From contig JAZRFJ010000042.1 in NCBI GenBank assembly GCA_045661305.1, positions 1 to 59,694 on the forward strand: a DNA stretch of 59,694 nt, written 5' to 3'. Made by a program: the position numbers and the translations under genes. Below are positions 31,530 through 41,700 of the stretch, piece after piece; within the stretch, counting starts at the first letter, position 1, and every line of letters begins with the position of its first letter. The DNA is from UMGS1840 sp045661305. GTDB lineage: Bacteria; Bacillota; Clostridia; UMGS1840. The notes under the pieces are model-generated. The model made no database searches and was not told the origin of the DNA. It was given only the letters and a program-made list of their open reading frames with translations.

Positions 31530-32834
31530 TTATTCTTTTGTTGTTGGTTTTACAAATACCATACTCAAAACAAGAGCAACTACATACAAAATTCCTGTTA
31601 CATATAATACAGTCTGATATCCTACTGGATTGTATGCACTTAAAGTATCACCAAAATTGTTTACAATCCATGATGCAAGTTGGTTTCCACTTAAACCTGC
31701 AAATGCCCATGCTGAAAGTGTAATTCCGTGAATAGCACTTATATTACTCATTCCGTAGTGGTCAGATAAAAGTGTAGGTACATTTGAAAAACCGCCGCCA
31801 TATCCTGCATTAACCATCATAATTAAGATAAGAACTAATGAAGTAAGGAAAATATTTCCGCTTCCATTTGCAATTCCGCCTGTAAAAATTACAAGAGCAG
31901 TAAGAACAATTGAAATAATAAATATAAGCTTATATATTGTGTTTCTGTCTTTTAATTTATCTGCCCATGCTGAGAAACCAAGACGACCTCCTGCATTAAA
32001 AATAGCAGAAACGGTAGAAATAATACCGATATATGCACCAAGTCCCAAACATTTTACAATTGCCTTTTCCTGAGAAATAAGTGCAAGACCGCATGTGATA
32101 TTTATATAAAACATAAACCATATTCCTATATAGTTTTTAATAGGTTTTGTTTTAATAACAGAAATAATACTTTTTCTTTCTTCTTCGTTTTGTGGTTCAT
32201 GCCAATCATCAGGTTTTTTAAGAAGCAGATGACCTACAAACATCATTATAAAATATACAACAGCAAGAATTAAAAACATTTTGTATATTCCGCCGTTCCC
32301 CAAATTTTCAAGCATTGACTGCATAATAGGACTTGCAATAGCCTTTGCAGCGCCAAAGCCTGCAACAGCAAGGCCGGTAGCTAAGCCTTTTTTATCGCTA
32401 AACCAAAGCATAAGTGTTTTTACAGGTGAAAGATAGCCTGTCCCAAGACCGATACCCATAATAAGACCGTAGCAAACATATATCCCTACAAGTGCAATTA
32501 CACTTCCTTTATGAAGTCCACCGTAATATATAAATCCGCCTGTTCCTGCCATTCCAAGTGCAAAACAAATTGCCGCAATAAGCGATGACTTATGTATATC
32601 TTTTTCGACAACATTTCCCAAAAAAGCTGCTGACATTCCGAGGAAAAAAATCGCAAAGCTGAATGCCCATTCTGTTGCACCTTTAGAAAAACCGATATAA
32701 TCTGCAATTTCCTGGCTGAAAATTGACCAACAATAAACTGTACCTATACTGCAATGGAGAAGAAGTGCAGGGATAGCTGCTCTTATCCATTTGTTAGTAC
32801 GCCAACCACCTGATTTTGTTACGCTGTTACTCAT
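31530..32834 (-). CDS. MFS transporter, OFA (oxalate/formate antiporter) family
   Basis: 434 residues with 12 membrane segments. It has the OFA-type N-terminus WIRAAIPALLLHCSIGTVYCWSIF, then GTGYLSPVKTLMLWFSDKKGLATG between segments 4 and 5 and the central cytoplasmic loop with KPDDWHEP. OFA members exchange or take up small organic anions (oxalate, formate, lactate, pyruvate); the substrate is not predictable here. It stands as a single gene with its own promoter and a terminator-like hairpin behind. Confidence 0.88.
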   Translation of the reverse strand: MSNSVTKSGGWRTNKWIRAAIPALLLHCSIGTVYCWSIFSQEIADYIGFSKGATEWAFSFAIFFLGMSAAFLGNVVEKDIHKSSLIAAICFALGMAGTGGFIYYGGLHKGSVIALVGIYVCYGLIMGIGLGTGYLSPVKTLMLWFSDKKGLATGLAVAGFGAAKAIASPIMQSMLENLGNGGIYKMFLILAVVYFIMMFVGHLLLKKPDDWHEPQNEEERKSIISVIKTKPIKNYIGIWFMFYINITCGLALISQEKAIVKCLGLGAYIGIISTVSAIFNAGGRLGFSAWADKLKDRNTIYKLIFIISIVLTALVIFTGGIANGSGNIFLTSLVLILIMMVNAGYGGGFSNVPTLLSDHYGMSNISAIHGITLSAWAFAGLSGNQLASWIVNNFGDTLSAYNPVGYQTVLYVTGILYVVALVLSMVFVKPTTKE

Positions 32835-32890
32835 TTTAAATAGTTCCTTCTTTCTGATATTATATTAATAATTTTTAAACAACCTTATAT

Positions 32891-32919
32891 ATATTAGCAC
32901 AAAAGAATAAAAAATGCAA
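32891..32919 (-). promoter_or_regulatory. Promoter of the OFA transporter
   Basis: Minus-strand TTGCAT (32914-32919), 17-bp spacer, TAATAT (32891-32896). Confidence 0.5.
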
Positions 32920-32988
32920 GTTATTTTTTCCAAAAAATAATTTATGTATAAAATATGTGTAAAAACACTATTTTTTCCAATATAAAAC

Positions 32989-33018
32989 TTGACTAATACA
33001 GTGCTTTAGTGTTATAAT
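32989..33018 (+). promoter_or_regulatory. Promoter of metF
   Basis: TTGACT (32989-32994), 18-bp spacer, TATAAT (33013-33018). Confidence 0.65.
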
Positions 33019-33051
33019 ATTTGATAGAATAAATCGAAACGGAGCAAAAAA

Positions 33052-33930
33052 ATGAGAATAATAGATTTATTGAAAAAAGATACACTATCGCTTTCTTTTG
33101 AAGTTTTTCCACCAAAAACCGAGACAAGTTTTGAAAGTGTAAGAGTTGCTACTGAAGAAATTGCAAAATTAAAGCCTTCTTTTATGAGTGTGACATACGG
33201 TGCAGGCGGAGGAACAAGTAAATTAACGCTTGATATTGCTAAAAATATAAAGGAAATCTATGGCGTTCCTACATTAGCACATCTTACTTGTGTTTCTTCT
33301 ACAAAAGAAACTGTACATAATAAAATTGACGAAATTAAGCAGGCAGGAATAAGTAATATAATGGCTTTAAGAGGAGATATTCCTGTTGAGCTTTCAAATG
33401 AAGACAGAAGTAAATGGGATTACAGATATGCTATTGACCTGATACGCGAGTTAAAAGAAAGTAATGAAGATTTTTGTATCGGCTGTGCGTGCTATCCTGA
33501 AATTCATCCTGAAAGCTCAAATCAAAAAGATGATATAAAGCACCTTAAAGAAAAAGTTGATGCAGGCTGTGATTTTATTACCACACAAATGTTTTTTGAT
33601 AATAATCTTCTATTTAATTTCTTATATAAAATTCGTGAAGCGGGCATAACTGTTCCTGTTGTTCCTGGGATAATGCCTATTACAAATGCAAATCAGGTTG
33701 ACAGAGCTATAAAGCTTTCAGGCTCTTTTGTGCCGCAAAGATTTAAAAGTATAGTTGATAAATTTGAGTTTGACCCTGCTGCTATGAAACAGGCGGGAAT
33801 AGCATATGCAACTGACCAGATAATTGACTTATATGCAAATGGTATTACAAATGTTCACGTTTATTCAATGAATAAGCCTGATGTTGCTGAGAAAATACAA
33901 AATAATTTGTCGGATATTTTAGGGAAGTAA
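33052..33930 (+). CDS. metF: 5,10-methylenetetrahydrofolate reductase
   Basis: 292-residue FAD-dependent TIM barrel that reduces methylene-THF to methyl-THF for methionine synthesis or, in acetogens, the Wood-Ljungdahl pathway. SFEVFPPKTE at the start (catalytic Glu), SVTYGAGGG, HLTCVSSTKE, ALRGDIP, DFITTQMFFDN and PGIMPITN are family hallmarks. It is the single-domain bacterial form. No metV or metH neighbour. It links to fhs and the purine operon through the one-carbon folate pool. Confidence 0.96.
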   Translation: MRIIDLLKKDTLSLSFEVFPPKTETSFESVRVATEEIAKLKPSFMSVTYGAGGGTSKLTLDIAKNIKEIYGVPTLAHLTCVSSTKETVHNKIDEIKQAGISNIMALRGDIPVELSNEDRSKWDYRYAIDLIRELKESNEDFCIGCACYPEIHPESSNQKDDIKHLKEKVDAGCDFITTQMFFDNNLLFNFLYKIREAGITVPVVPGIMPITNANQVDRAIKLSGSFVPQRFKSIVDKFEFDPAAMKQAGIAYATDQIIDLYANGITNVHVYSMNKPDVAEKIQNNLSDILGK

Positions 33931-33968
33931 AAAAAGGTAAAAAAAGTAAAAAAGGAAAAATAAAAAAT

Positions 33969-35087
33969 ATGAACACATTTGATATCGTTGTCCCTACACT
34001 TTTTGGTGTGGAAGCAGTTACAGCAAAAGAGATAAGAAATTTAGGATATGATATAAAAAACACATCTGATGGTCGTGTTACTTTTTTAGGTGATTTTGAC
34101 GCTGTTGCAAGATCAAATATAAACTTAAGAACAGGGGAACGTGTTCTTATTAAAGTTGCTGAATTTAAAGCTGAATCCTTTGATGAGCTTTTTGAAAATA
34201 CTTATAACATTGACTGGAGTGTGTGGCTCTCTAAAAATTCTCACTTTCCTGTAAAAGGATTTTCACTTCGTTCCAAGCTTTACAGCGTTCCTGACTGTCA
34301 GTCTATTATCAAAAAAGCAATTGTAAATTCTTTAATGAAAAAATATAATACACAGTTTTTGCCTGAAAGGGGAACAACATATCAAATCGAGTTTTCGATT
34401 ATAAGAGATACTGTTTGTATTATGATAGATACAACAGGTGCACCTCTTCACAAAAGAGGCTATCGTATTAAACACAATGCTGCACCAATTAGAGAAACAT
34501 TAGCTGCTGCAATAGCAACCTTGAGCCGTTTTTCATATAGCGGAATTATGGCAGACCCTTTTTGCGGTTCGGGAACTTTTCCTATTGAATGTGCAATGAT
34601 AGCTAAAAATATTGCACCCGGGGTAAACAGAGAATTTTCCGCAATGGATTTTTCGCAAATTGATAAAAAAATATGGCTCGATGCTTTGGAAGAAGCCAGA
34701 GATTTGGTGAAAAAAGATACTAAATTCCATGCAGTTGCTTCCGATATTGACAAAATGTGTATTGAAATAACAGCTGAAAATGCAAAAAATGCAGGAGTAG
34801 GAGAGCTTATTACAACAAAGCTTATGCCTGTTTCAGAATTTACTTCTAATGAGACGGGCGGAACTCTTATCTGCAATCCGCCTTACGGTGAAAGATTATT
34901 AGAAAAAAAATCATGTGAAAGAATTTATTCTCAGCTTGGTGATGTTTACAGAAATCTTGATAAATGGAATTTACTTGCTCTTACACCTGTAGAAAATTTT
35001 GAGGATAATTTCGGACAAGTTGCTACCAAAAAGAGAAAATTGTATAATGGTATGATAAAATGTTGTTTATATCAATTTTATAAATAA
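33969..35087 (+). CDS. THUMP-domain rRNA methyltransferase (RlmL N-terminal/YpsC type)
   Basis: 372 residues. An N-terminal ferredoxin-like plus THUMP RNA-binding region (about 1-155; VPTLFGVEAVTAKEIRNLGY) is followed by a class I methyltransferase domain with DPFCGSGTFPIE (near 195-206) and the catalytic NPPYGERL (near 305). This is the layout of the RlmL/RlmK N-terminal enzyme, which makes m2G in 23S rRNA. The C-terminal RlmK part of the E. coli fusion is absent, as usual in Firmicutes. It lies 38 bp after metF and ends at a strong hairpin terminator. Confidence 0.9.
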   Translation: MNTFDIVVPTLFGVEAVTAKEIRNLGYDIKNTSDGRVTFLGDFDAVARSNINLRTGERVLIKVAEFKAESFDELFENTYNIDWSVWLSKNSHFPVKGFSLRSKLYSVPDCQSIIKKAIVNSLMKKYNTQFLPERGTTYQIEFSIIRDTVCIMIDTTGAPLHKRGYRIKHNAAPIRETLAAAIATLSRFSYSGIMADPFCGSGTFPIECAMIAKNIAPGVNREFSAMDFSQIDKKIWLDALEEARDLVKKDTKFHAVASDIDKMCIEITAENAKNAGVGELITTKLMPVSEFTSNETGGTLICNPPYGERLLEKKSCERIYSQLGDVYRNLDKWNLLALTPVENFEDNFGQVATKKRKLYNGMIKCCLYQFYK

Positions 35088-35138
35088 TTTTGAATAAATT
35101 TGCACAAAATGTACAATATATACTTGTAATAACAACAA

Positions 35139-35182
35139 AATTTGTGCATTTTAACAAAATGCACAAATTGCTCGTTTTTTTC
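35139..35182 (+). terminator. Terminator after the THUMP methyltransferase
   Basis: AATTTGTGCATTTT and AAAATGCACAAATT, a perfect 14-bp stem with a three-base loop at 35139-35169, followed by CTCG and seven T. Confidence 0.8.
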
Positions 35183-35211
35183 TTGACAAACAAACTAAAA
35201 TTTGGTATAAT
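35183..35211 (+). promoter_or_regulatory. Promoter of tRNA-Met and tRNA-Val
   Basis: Consensus TTGACA (35183-35188), 17-bp spacer, consensus TATAAT (35206-35211). Confidence 0.9.
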
Positions 35212-35253
35212 AGTTTTCGTTGGTGATTAAATCACTAAAAAAATAAAAAATGT

Positions 35254-35330
35254 GGCGGCATAGCTCAGTTGGCTAGAGCATGCGGTTCATACCCGCAGTG
35301 TCGATGGTTCAAATCCGTCTGCCGCTACCA
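35254..35330 (+). tRNA. tRNA-Met (anticodon CAT)
   Basis: 77 nt with acceptor stem GGCGGCA/TGCCGCT (first pair G·U), TAGCTCAG D arm, anticodon stem TGCGG/CCGCA around a loop with CAT, a GGTTCAAATCC T arm and encoded CCA. It looks like elongator Met rather than the initiator, but a CAT tRNA that becomes Ile2 by lysidine modification cannot be excluded. Confidence 0.95.
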
Positions 35331-35333
35331 TAT

Positions 35334-35409
35334 GGGAGCATAGCTCAGCTGGGAGAGCATCTGCCTTACAAGCAGAGGGTCATAGGTTCGAGCCCTATTG
35401 TTCCCACCA
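35334..35409 (+). tRNA. tRNA-Val (anticodon TAC)
   Basis: 76 nt. Acceptor stem GGGAGCA/TGTTCCC (one G·U), D arm TAGCTCAG, anticodon stem CTGC/GCAG around a loop with TAC, T arm GGTTCGAGCCC and encoded CCA. Three bases after tRNA-Met, same transcript. Confidence 0.97.
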
Positions 35410-35411
35410 AT

Positions 35412-35445
35412 AATCGACAAGGTTTGACTGAATCTTGTCGATTTT
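35412..35445 (+). terminator. Terminator of the tRNA-Met/Val unit
   Basis: AATCGACAAG and CTTGTCGATT, a 10-bp stem followed by TTTTACTT. Confidence 0.8.
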
Positions 35446-35484
35446 ACTTATTAGCTAATTTATAATATATAAAAGGAGAAACTT

Positions 35485-36366
35485 ATGCAGAAAAAATTAT
35501 CACAAAAGGCACTTAACATAATTAAAAAAATGCAACAGAACGAATTAACCGAAAGCGTAATTTATGAAAAAATTGCTAAATTTACAAAGGAAAAAGAGAA
35601 CAAAGAAACACTTTTAAGATTGTCACGCGAAGAAAAAGCTCATTATGAAATTTGGAAAGAATATACAAATATAGAAATGAAACCCCAAAAATTAAAAGTA
35701 ATTAAATTTGTCCTTTTTGCAAGAATTTTAGGATTTACATTCGCAGTTAAGCTTATGGAAAACGGAGAAAGTGGTGCACAAAAGGAATATGATATACTCT
35801 CTTTGGAAGTTTCTGAAAGTATTGAAATAAGAAAACAGGAAGAAGAACATGAAAAAGCACTTCTTAACATGCTAAATGAAGAACGGCTTCAATATGTAGG
35901 CAGTATGGTTTTAGGAATGAATGATGCCTTAGTTGAGCTTACAGGCTCACTTGCAGGTTTCACTTTTGCGATGCAGAATACCCGACTTATTGCATTATCA
36001 GGACTTATTATGGGGATATCCGCAACATTTTCAATGGCATCAAGTGAATTTTTATCTGCAAAAAGTGAGGGAAGAAATGATGCATTAAAATCGTGTTCAT
36101 ATACAGGCATTGCATATCTTATAACCGTTGCACTTCTTGTATTGCCATATCTTATATTTGATAATAGTAGATATATTTTTGCACTTATTACTATGATTGC
36201 TTTTGTTATCCTTATTATAGCAGGATTTACATATTATATTTCAGTTGCACAAGGTGAGAAATTCAAATCCCGTTTTTTTGAGATGAGTGCTATAAGTATA
36301 AGCGTAGCAGTTGTTTCATTCTTTGTGGGAATACTTGCTAAGAAATTCTTAGGTGTTGATTTATAA
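35485..36366 (+). CDS. Membrane ferritin: ferritin-like domain fused to VIT1/CCC1 iron/manganese transporter
   Basis: 293 residues. The N-terminal 130 residues form a ferritin/rubrerythrin-like four-helix domain with candidate di-iron ligands in ESVIYEKIAK, SREEKAHYEIW and EVSESIEIRKQEEEHEKAL. The C-terminal half is a VIT1/CCC1 transporter domain with five membrane segments (GMNDALVELTGSLAGF, MASSEFLSAKSEG, then three helices). Such fusions (MbfA-like) oxidise or export ferrous iron or manganese. Expected in the cytoplasmic membrane with the ferritin part in the cytosol. AAAAGGAG precedes the ATG. No metal-responsive operator recognised. Confidence 0.9.
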   Translation: MQKKLSQKALNIIKKMQQNELTESVIYEKIAKFTKEKENKETLLRLSREEKAHYEIWKEYTNIEMKPQKLKVIKFVLFARILGFTFAVKLMENGESGAQKEYDILSLEVSESIEIRKQEEEHEKALLNMLNEERLQYVGSMVLGMNDALVELTGSLAGFTFAMQNTRLIALSGLIMGISATFSMASSEFLSAKSEGRNDALKSCSYTGIAYLITVALLVLPYLIFDNSRYIFALITMIAFVILIIAGFTYYISVAQGEKFKSRFFEMSAISISVAVVSFFVGILAKKFLGVDL

Positions 36367-36382
36367 GAATTGCATACAATAT

Positions 36383-36424
36383 AAAATCCACTTCCGAAGT
36401 CAAATACTTCGAGAAGTGGATTTT
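36383..36424. terminator. Bidirectional terminator between the VIT gene and the ECF S component gene
   Basis: AAAATCCACTTCCGAAGT and ACTTCGAGAAGTGGATTTT, an 18-bp stem with one bulged base, between convergent genes. Confidence 0.9.
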
Positions 36425-36954
36425 ATTGTTATGATTTTAAAAATTAAATAGAAGATTATACTTCCTACAATAGCCGCATATAGCTGTAATGTTCCGAATA
36501 TTTTACCGAGAATTGCAATTTTTTCTCCTAAATTTTCTTCAAAAAGGGGTTTTATTATAAAGTCAGCACTTAAAAACATAAACAACCATTTTAAAACTGA
36601 AGAAACTGTAAGTCCTAAGATTAAGTTTAGATTATTTTTTTGGTTATAAATAATGGCACTAAAAAGGACATAAATAATGTTTCCTATTATAATTATGGGA
36701 AGTGCAGTGAATTTTGTTTGTGTCATTAAAAATGTCATTGCAGCACCTCCGGCTATAAAATATGAACTTACAGGTGCGATAATACTTAATAAAATTCCGC
36801 TTGGAATACCAATATAAAATGTTGCAATAAGTAAAATTGTGTTAACAATCGGACCTGAAATATAAGCGGATATATTTTTAAAATATTGAATAACAAATAA
36901 AATTGCAATTAGCAGTGCTGTCCTTGTTATTTTTTGAGTTTTTGTCATTTTCAA
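36400..36954 (-). CDS. ECF transporter S component, substrate unknown
   Basis: 184-residue integral membrane protein with about five or six segments and the N-terminal TRTALLIAILFVIQYF typical of energy-coupling factor substrate-binding subunits. It needs a shared EcfAA'T module, not present in this window, to import a vitamin or similar compound. The start is uncertain: TTG at 36954 lies five bases after AAAGGA, ATG at 36948 eleven bases after it. It follows fhs with only a weak terminator between, so a folate-related substrate is possible but not shown. Its last codons lie inside the shared terminator. Confidence 0.8.
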   Translation of the reverse strand: MKMTKTQKITRTALLIAILFVIQYFKNISAYISGPIVNTILLIATFYIGIPSGILLSIIAPVSSYFIAGGAAMTFLMTQTKFTALPIIIIGNIIYVLFSAIIYNQKNNLNLILGLTVSSVLKWLFMFLSADFIIKPLFEENLGEKIAILGKIFGTLQLYAAIVGSIIFYLIFKIITIKSTSRSI

Positions 36955-36975
36955 AACTGTCCTTTCATAAAGAAT

Positions 36976-37007
36976 GAAGCTGTTTAAACAAATTGTTAAA
37001 CAGCTTC
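36976..37007 (-). terminator. Weak terminator after fhs
   Basis: GAAGCTGTTTAA and TTAAACAGCTTC form a 12-bp stem. On the minus strand it is followed only by ATTCTTT, so readthrough into the ECF S component gene is likely. Confidence 0.5.
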
Positions 37008-37016
37008 TTTACTTTT

Positions 37017-38684
37017 TTAGAATAATCCTGTTATTTTTCCATTTTCATCAACATCAATATTATTTGCAGCAGGGCATTTCGGAAGTCCCGGCATAGTCAT
37101 AATATCGCCTGTAAGTACAACTAAAAATCCGGCACCGGCACTTACCTTAACATTCTTTACAGTAATATCAAAATTTTCGGGTGCACCGATTTTTGTCATA
37201 TCATCAGAAAAGCTGTACTGTGTTTTTGCCATACATACAGGTAATTTATCAAATCCAAGCTCTGTAAGCTTTTCAATTTGTTTTTTTGCATTTTTATCAA
37301 AAACAGCTTTATTACCTCTGTATATTTTCTTTACTATTGTGTTAATTTTGTCTTCTATTGTGCCTTCAAGCGAATATGCAAATTCAAAATTATTCTTTTC
37401 TTCACAAAGAGAAACAACTTCATTTGCAAGCTCAATGCCGCCATTTCCGCCCTCAGCCCATACATTAGACAATACAACATTTACACCAAGTTCTTTGCAT
37501 TTCTCAATAACAACAGAAACTTCACTATCGGTATCAGTAGGGAATCTGTTTACTGCAACAACGCAAGGAAGCTTATAGACATCTTTAATATTTGAAATAT
37601 GTCTAAGAAGATTAGGAATACCTTTAATAAGAGCATCGGTATTTTCTTCTGAAAGGTCTGACTTTGCTACACCACCATGCATTTTTAAAGCACGGATAGT
37701 TGCAACAATAACAACGCAATCAGGTTTTAATCCGGCATATCTGCATTTTATATCAAGGAATTTTTCTGCACCTAAATCTGCACCGAAACCTGCCTCTGTA
37801 ATTGCATAATCTCCAAGCTTAAGAGCCATTTTTGTAGCTATAACGCTGTTACAGCCGTGTGCAATATTAGCGAAAGGTCCGCCATGAATAAGTGCAGGAG
37901 TTCCCTCTAAAGTCTGTACTAAATTAGGCTTTAATGCATCTTTTAAGAGTGCCGTCATAGCACCATGAGCATTAAGCATACCCGCAGTAACAGGCTTTTC
38001 GTCATAGGTATATGCCACAACTATTTTTGAAAGTCTGTCCTTTAAATCAGTTATTGAGTTTGAAAGACAAAGTGCCGCCATAACTTCAGAAGCAACAGTT
38101 ATATCGAAGCCATCTTCTCTTGGAACACCATTAATTCTTCCTCCAAGACCGTCGGTAATAAATCTTAGCTGTCTGTCGTTCATATCGACAGCTCTTTTCC
38201 AGGTTATTCTTCTTGGGTCAATATTAAGCTCGTTTCCCTGATAAATATGGTTATCAAGCATTGCACCTAAAAGATTGTTTGCTGCACCGATTGCATGAAA
38301 ATCTCCTGTGAAATGAAGATTGATATCTTCCATAGGAACAACCTGTGCATATCCGCCGCCTGCAGCACCGCCTTTTATTCCAAATACAGGTCCTAAAGAA
38401 GGCTCACGAAGTGCAACAACAGTTTTTTTACCTATTTTTCTCATCGCATCAGCTAACCCTATTGTAGTTGTAGTTTTTCCTTCACCTGCAGGGGTAGGGG
38501 TGATTGCAGTAACGAGAATAAGTTTACCGTCTTTTTTATCAGAATCTTTTAAAAGTGATAAATCAAGCTTTGCCTTGTAGTTACCATAATATTCGATATA
38601 TTTTTCATTAATTTCAGCATTTTTTGCAATTTCACAAATATGCTTCATCTCAACGCTTTGAGCAATTTCTATATCTGTTTTCAT
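37017..38684 (-). CDS. fhs: Formate--tetrahydrofolate ligase
   Basis: ATP-dependent synthesis of 10-formyl-THF from formate and THF. 555 residues with SDIEIAQS-like start (TDIEIAQSVEMKHI), the P-loop TPAGEGKTTTTIGLADA (near residue 67), REPSLGPVFGIKGGAAGGG, EAGFGADLGAEKF and GLPKCPAAN at the end. It lies 29 bp after purL as the last enzyme gene of the purine operon. Its product is the formyl donor for PurN and AICAR formyltransferase in the same operon, and the ZTP riboswitch at its head responds to shortage of that donor. GAGG precedes the ATG. Confidence 0.97.
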   Translation of the reverse strand: MKTDIEIAQSVEMKHICEIAKNAEINEKYIEYYGNYKAKLDLSLLKDSDKKDGKLILVTAITPTPAGEGKTTTTIGLADAMRKIGKKTVVALREPSLGPVFGIKGGAAGGGYAQVVPMEDINLHFTGDFHAIGAANNLLGAMLDNHIYQGNELNIDPRRITWKRAVDMNDRQLRFITDGLGGRINGVPREDGFDITVASEVMAALCLSNSITDLKDRLSKIVVAYTYDEKPVTAGMLNAHGAMTALLKDALKPNLVQTLEGTPALIHGGPFANIAHGCNSVIATKMALKLGDYAITEAGFGADLGAEKFLDIKCRYAGLKPDCVVIVATIRALKMHGGVAKSDLSEENTDALIKGIPNLLRHISNIKDVYKLPCVVAVNRFPTDTDSEVSVVIEKCKELGVNVVLSNVWAEGGNGGIELANEVVSLCEEKNNFEFAYSLEGTIEDKINTIVKKIYRGNKAVFDKNAKKQIEKLTELGFDKLPVCMAKTQYSFSDDMTKIGAPENFDITVKNVKVSAGAGFLVVLTGDIMTMPGLPKCPAANNIDVDENGKITGLF

Positions 38685-38713
38685 ATTATACCTCTTTTTT
38701 GACTTTTAATTTT

Positions 38714-41700
38714 TTATTTGAAAAATTCAACAGCACTTTCAAACATCTGCATATCATATTTTCCGATGACATTTTTGTAAAGGTCTTTATCTTTTCTTTC
38801 GCTGTGTCCCATTTTACCCAAAACTCTTCCATCAGGAGAAGTTATACCTTCAATAGCACATACAGAGCCGTTAGGATTATATTGAATGTCATAAGTCGGG
38901 TTACCGTTTAAATCTACATACTGTGTGATAATCTGACCATTATTTTTAAGCTCATTTATCAAAGCTTCATCAGCAATAAATCTTCCCTCACCGTGTGAAA
39001 TAGGTACATTATAGATATCACCTACATTTGTTTTAGAGAGCCAAGGAGATTTGTTTGAAGCAATTCTTGTCTGAACAAGCTTTGACTGATGGCGTCCTAT
39101 TGTGTTAAATGTAAGGGTAGGGCAGTGTTCATCAGTATCAATAATTTTTCCGTATGGAACAAGACCGAGCTTAATAAGTGCCTGGAATCCGTTACAAATT
39201 CCGCACATAAGGCCGTATCTGTTATCAAGTAAATCACTAACAGCTTCTTTTATAGCTTCATTTCTGAAGAAAGCTGTAATAAATTTACCTGAACCGTCCG
39301 GTTCGTCACCGCCTGAAAAACCACCCGGTATAAATATAATTTGTGATTCTTTTATTTTCTTTGCAAATGCTTCAACAGACTGGGAAACCTTTGAAGCAGT
39401 AAGATTATTAATAACAAAAATTTCTGATTCTCCACCTGCATCATTCATAGCTTTAGCTGTATCATATTCGCAGTTTGTTCCCGGGAATACAGGAATAAGG
39501 ATTTTTGGTTTTGCAACCTTAATTGAAGGAGAAACTCTTTCTTTAGCATAATATGAGAATGTTTCAGGTGCTTCCATGTCATTTTTAATATTGCAAGGAT
39601 AAATTTCTTCAAGCTTGTCTTCGTAAGCTTTAAAGAGTTTTACAAAAGAAACTTTATTATCTTTATAAGAAATTTCTTTTTCATTTGTTGTTTTTCCAAG
39701 TAAAGTACCAACATTAGTATCATCGGAAAGCTCCAATATAAATGAACCGTAATTATATCCGAAAATTTCTTCCATAGTAACAGAACTGTCAAAAATAAAT
39801 CCGATGTCATTACCCATAGCCATTTTCATAACAGCTTCAGCAATACCGCCGTAAGTTGGAGTATAAGCACTTAAGATTTTCTTTTCTTTTACAAGTTTAT
39901 TTACAATTTTGAAGTTTTCTAAAAGTGATGATGTCTTTGGTAAATTATTTTCGTCATATTCGCATTTTAAGAAAACAACTTTGCTATCAGCCTTTTTAAA
40001 TTCAGGTGAAATTACATCTTCTGTTTTTCCTGTTGTAACAGCAAAAGAAACAAGGGTAGGGGGAACTGTTATATCCTCAAATGTACCACTCATTGAGTCT
40101 TTTCCACCGATTGAGCCGATTTCAAGTTCTTTTTGTGCTTTAAATGCACCAAGAAGTGCAGCAAGTGGTTTTCCCCAGCTTTTTGCATTTTTACCAGGTT
40201 TTTCAAAATACTCCTGGAATGTAAGATATACATCTTTAAATTCTGCACCTGTTGCAATAAGCTTAGAAACTGATTCAACAACAGCAAGATATGCACCATG
40301 GTAAGGGCTTTTTTCGCTTATGAATGGATTATATCCCCATGACATATAGGAGCAGGTATCTGTATGTGCATTTTCAACAGAAATCTTGTTAACCATTGCC
40401 TGAATAGGTGTTTTTTGGTTTTTACCGCCAAAAGGCATAAGAACTGTTCCTGCACCGATTGTAGAGTCAAATCTTTCTGATAATCCTCTTTTTGAACAAA
40501 CATTAAGGTCATCAGCTAAAGCTAAATAAAGTTCATTAAATGTACCTGAAACATTTTTGTTATAATCCTTAACGGGTGCCGCTTTTATATCAATATGCTT
40601 TGTTGCACCATTTGAATTTAAGAACTCTCTTTTAATATTAACAATTTCTTTTCCGTTCCAGGTCATTGTGAGTCTTGGGTCAGCTTTAACAGTTGCAACA
40701 ATTGTTGCCTCCAAATTTTCGCTTTCAGCTAATTTGCAAAAAGCTTCGGCGTCGTTTTTATCAACAACAACTGCCATTCTTTCCTGTGATTCACTGATTG
40801 CAAGCTCTGTACCGTCTAAGCCGTCATATTTTTTAGGTACGGCATTAAGATTAATATCAAGACCGTCAGCAAGCTCACCAATTGCAACTGAAACACCGCC
40901 TGCACCAAAGTCATTACATCTTTTTATCATAGAAGAAGCTTCTTTATTTCTAAAGAGTCTTTGAAGTTTTCTTTCCTCAGGTGCGTTACCTTTCTGAACT
41001 TCAGCACCGCAGCTTTCCAAAGATTCAAGTGTATGAGATTTTGATGAGCCTGTTGCACCTCCGCAACCATCTCTTCCTGTTTTTCCTCCAAGAAGAATAA
41101 CAATATCACCGTCTTCAGGTCTTTCTCTTCTTACATTACATTGTGGAGCTGCAGCAATAACAGCACCGATTTCCATTCTTTTTGCAACATAGCCTTCATG
41201 ATAAATTTCATCAACCTGACCCGTTGCAAGACCTATCTGATTACCATAAGATGAATAACCGCTTGCTGCAGTAGTAACAATTTTTCTTTGTGGTAATTTT
41301 CCTTTTATTGTTTCGGAAACTTTTTTAAGAGGATTTGCAGCACCTGTTACACGCATAGCGGCATAAACATAACTTCTTCCTGAAAGTGGGTCTCTGATTG
41401 CACCGCCAATACATGTTGCAGCACCACCAAATGGCTCAATTTCAGTAGGGTGGTTATGTGTTTCATTTTTGAAAAGAAGAAGCCAGTCCTCGTCTTTTCC
41501 ATTAATTTTTACTTTTATTTTTACTGTACAAGCATTAATTTCTTCCGACTCATCAAGCTTATCCAATTTTCCGTTTGTTTTAAGATATTTAACAGCAATA
41601 GTTGCAATATCCATAAGTGTAATATCTTTTGTGCGGTTAAGCTCTTTTCTCATAGAAAGATACTCGTTGTATGTATCTTCAAGTAACTTATCTTCAAACT

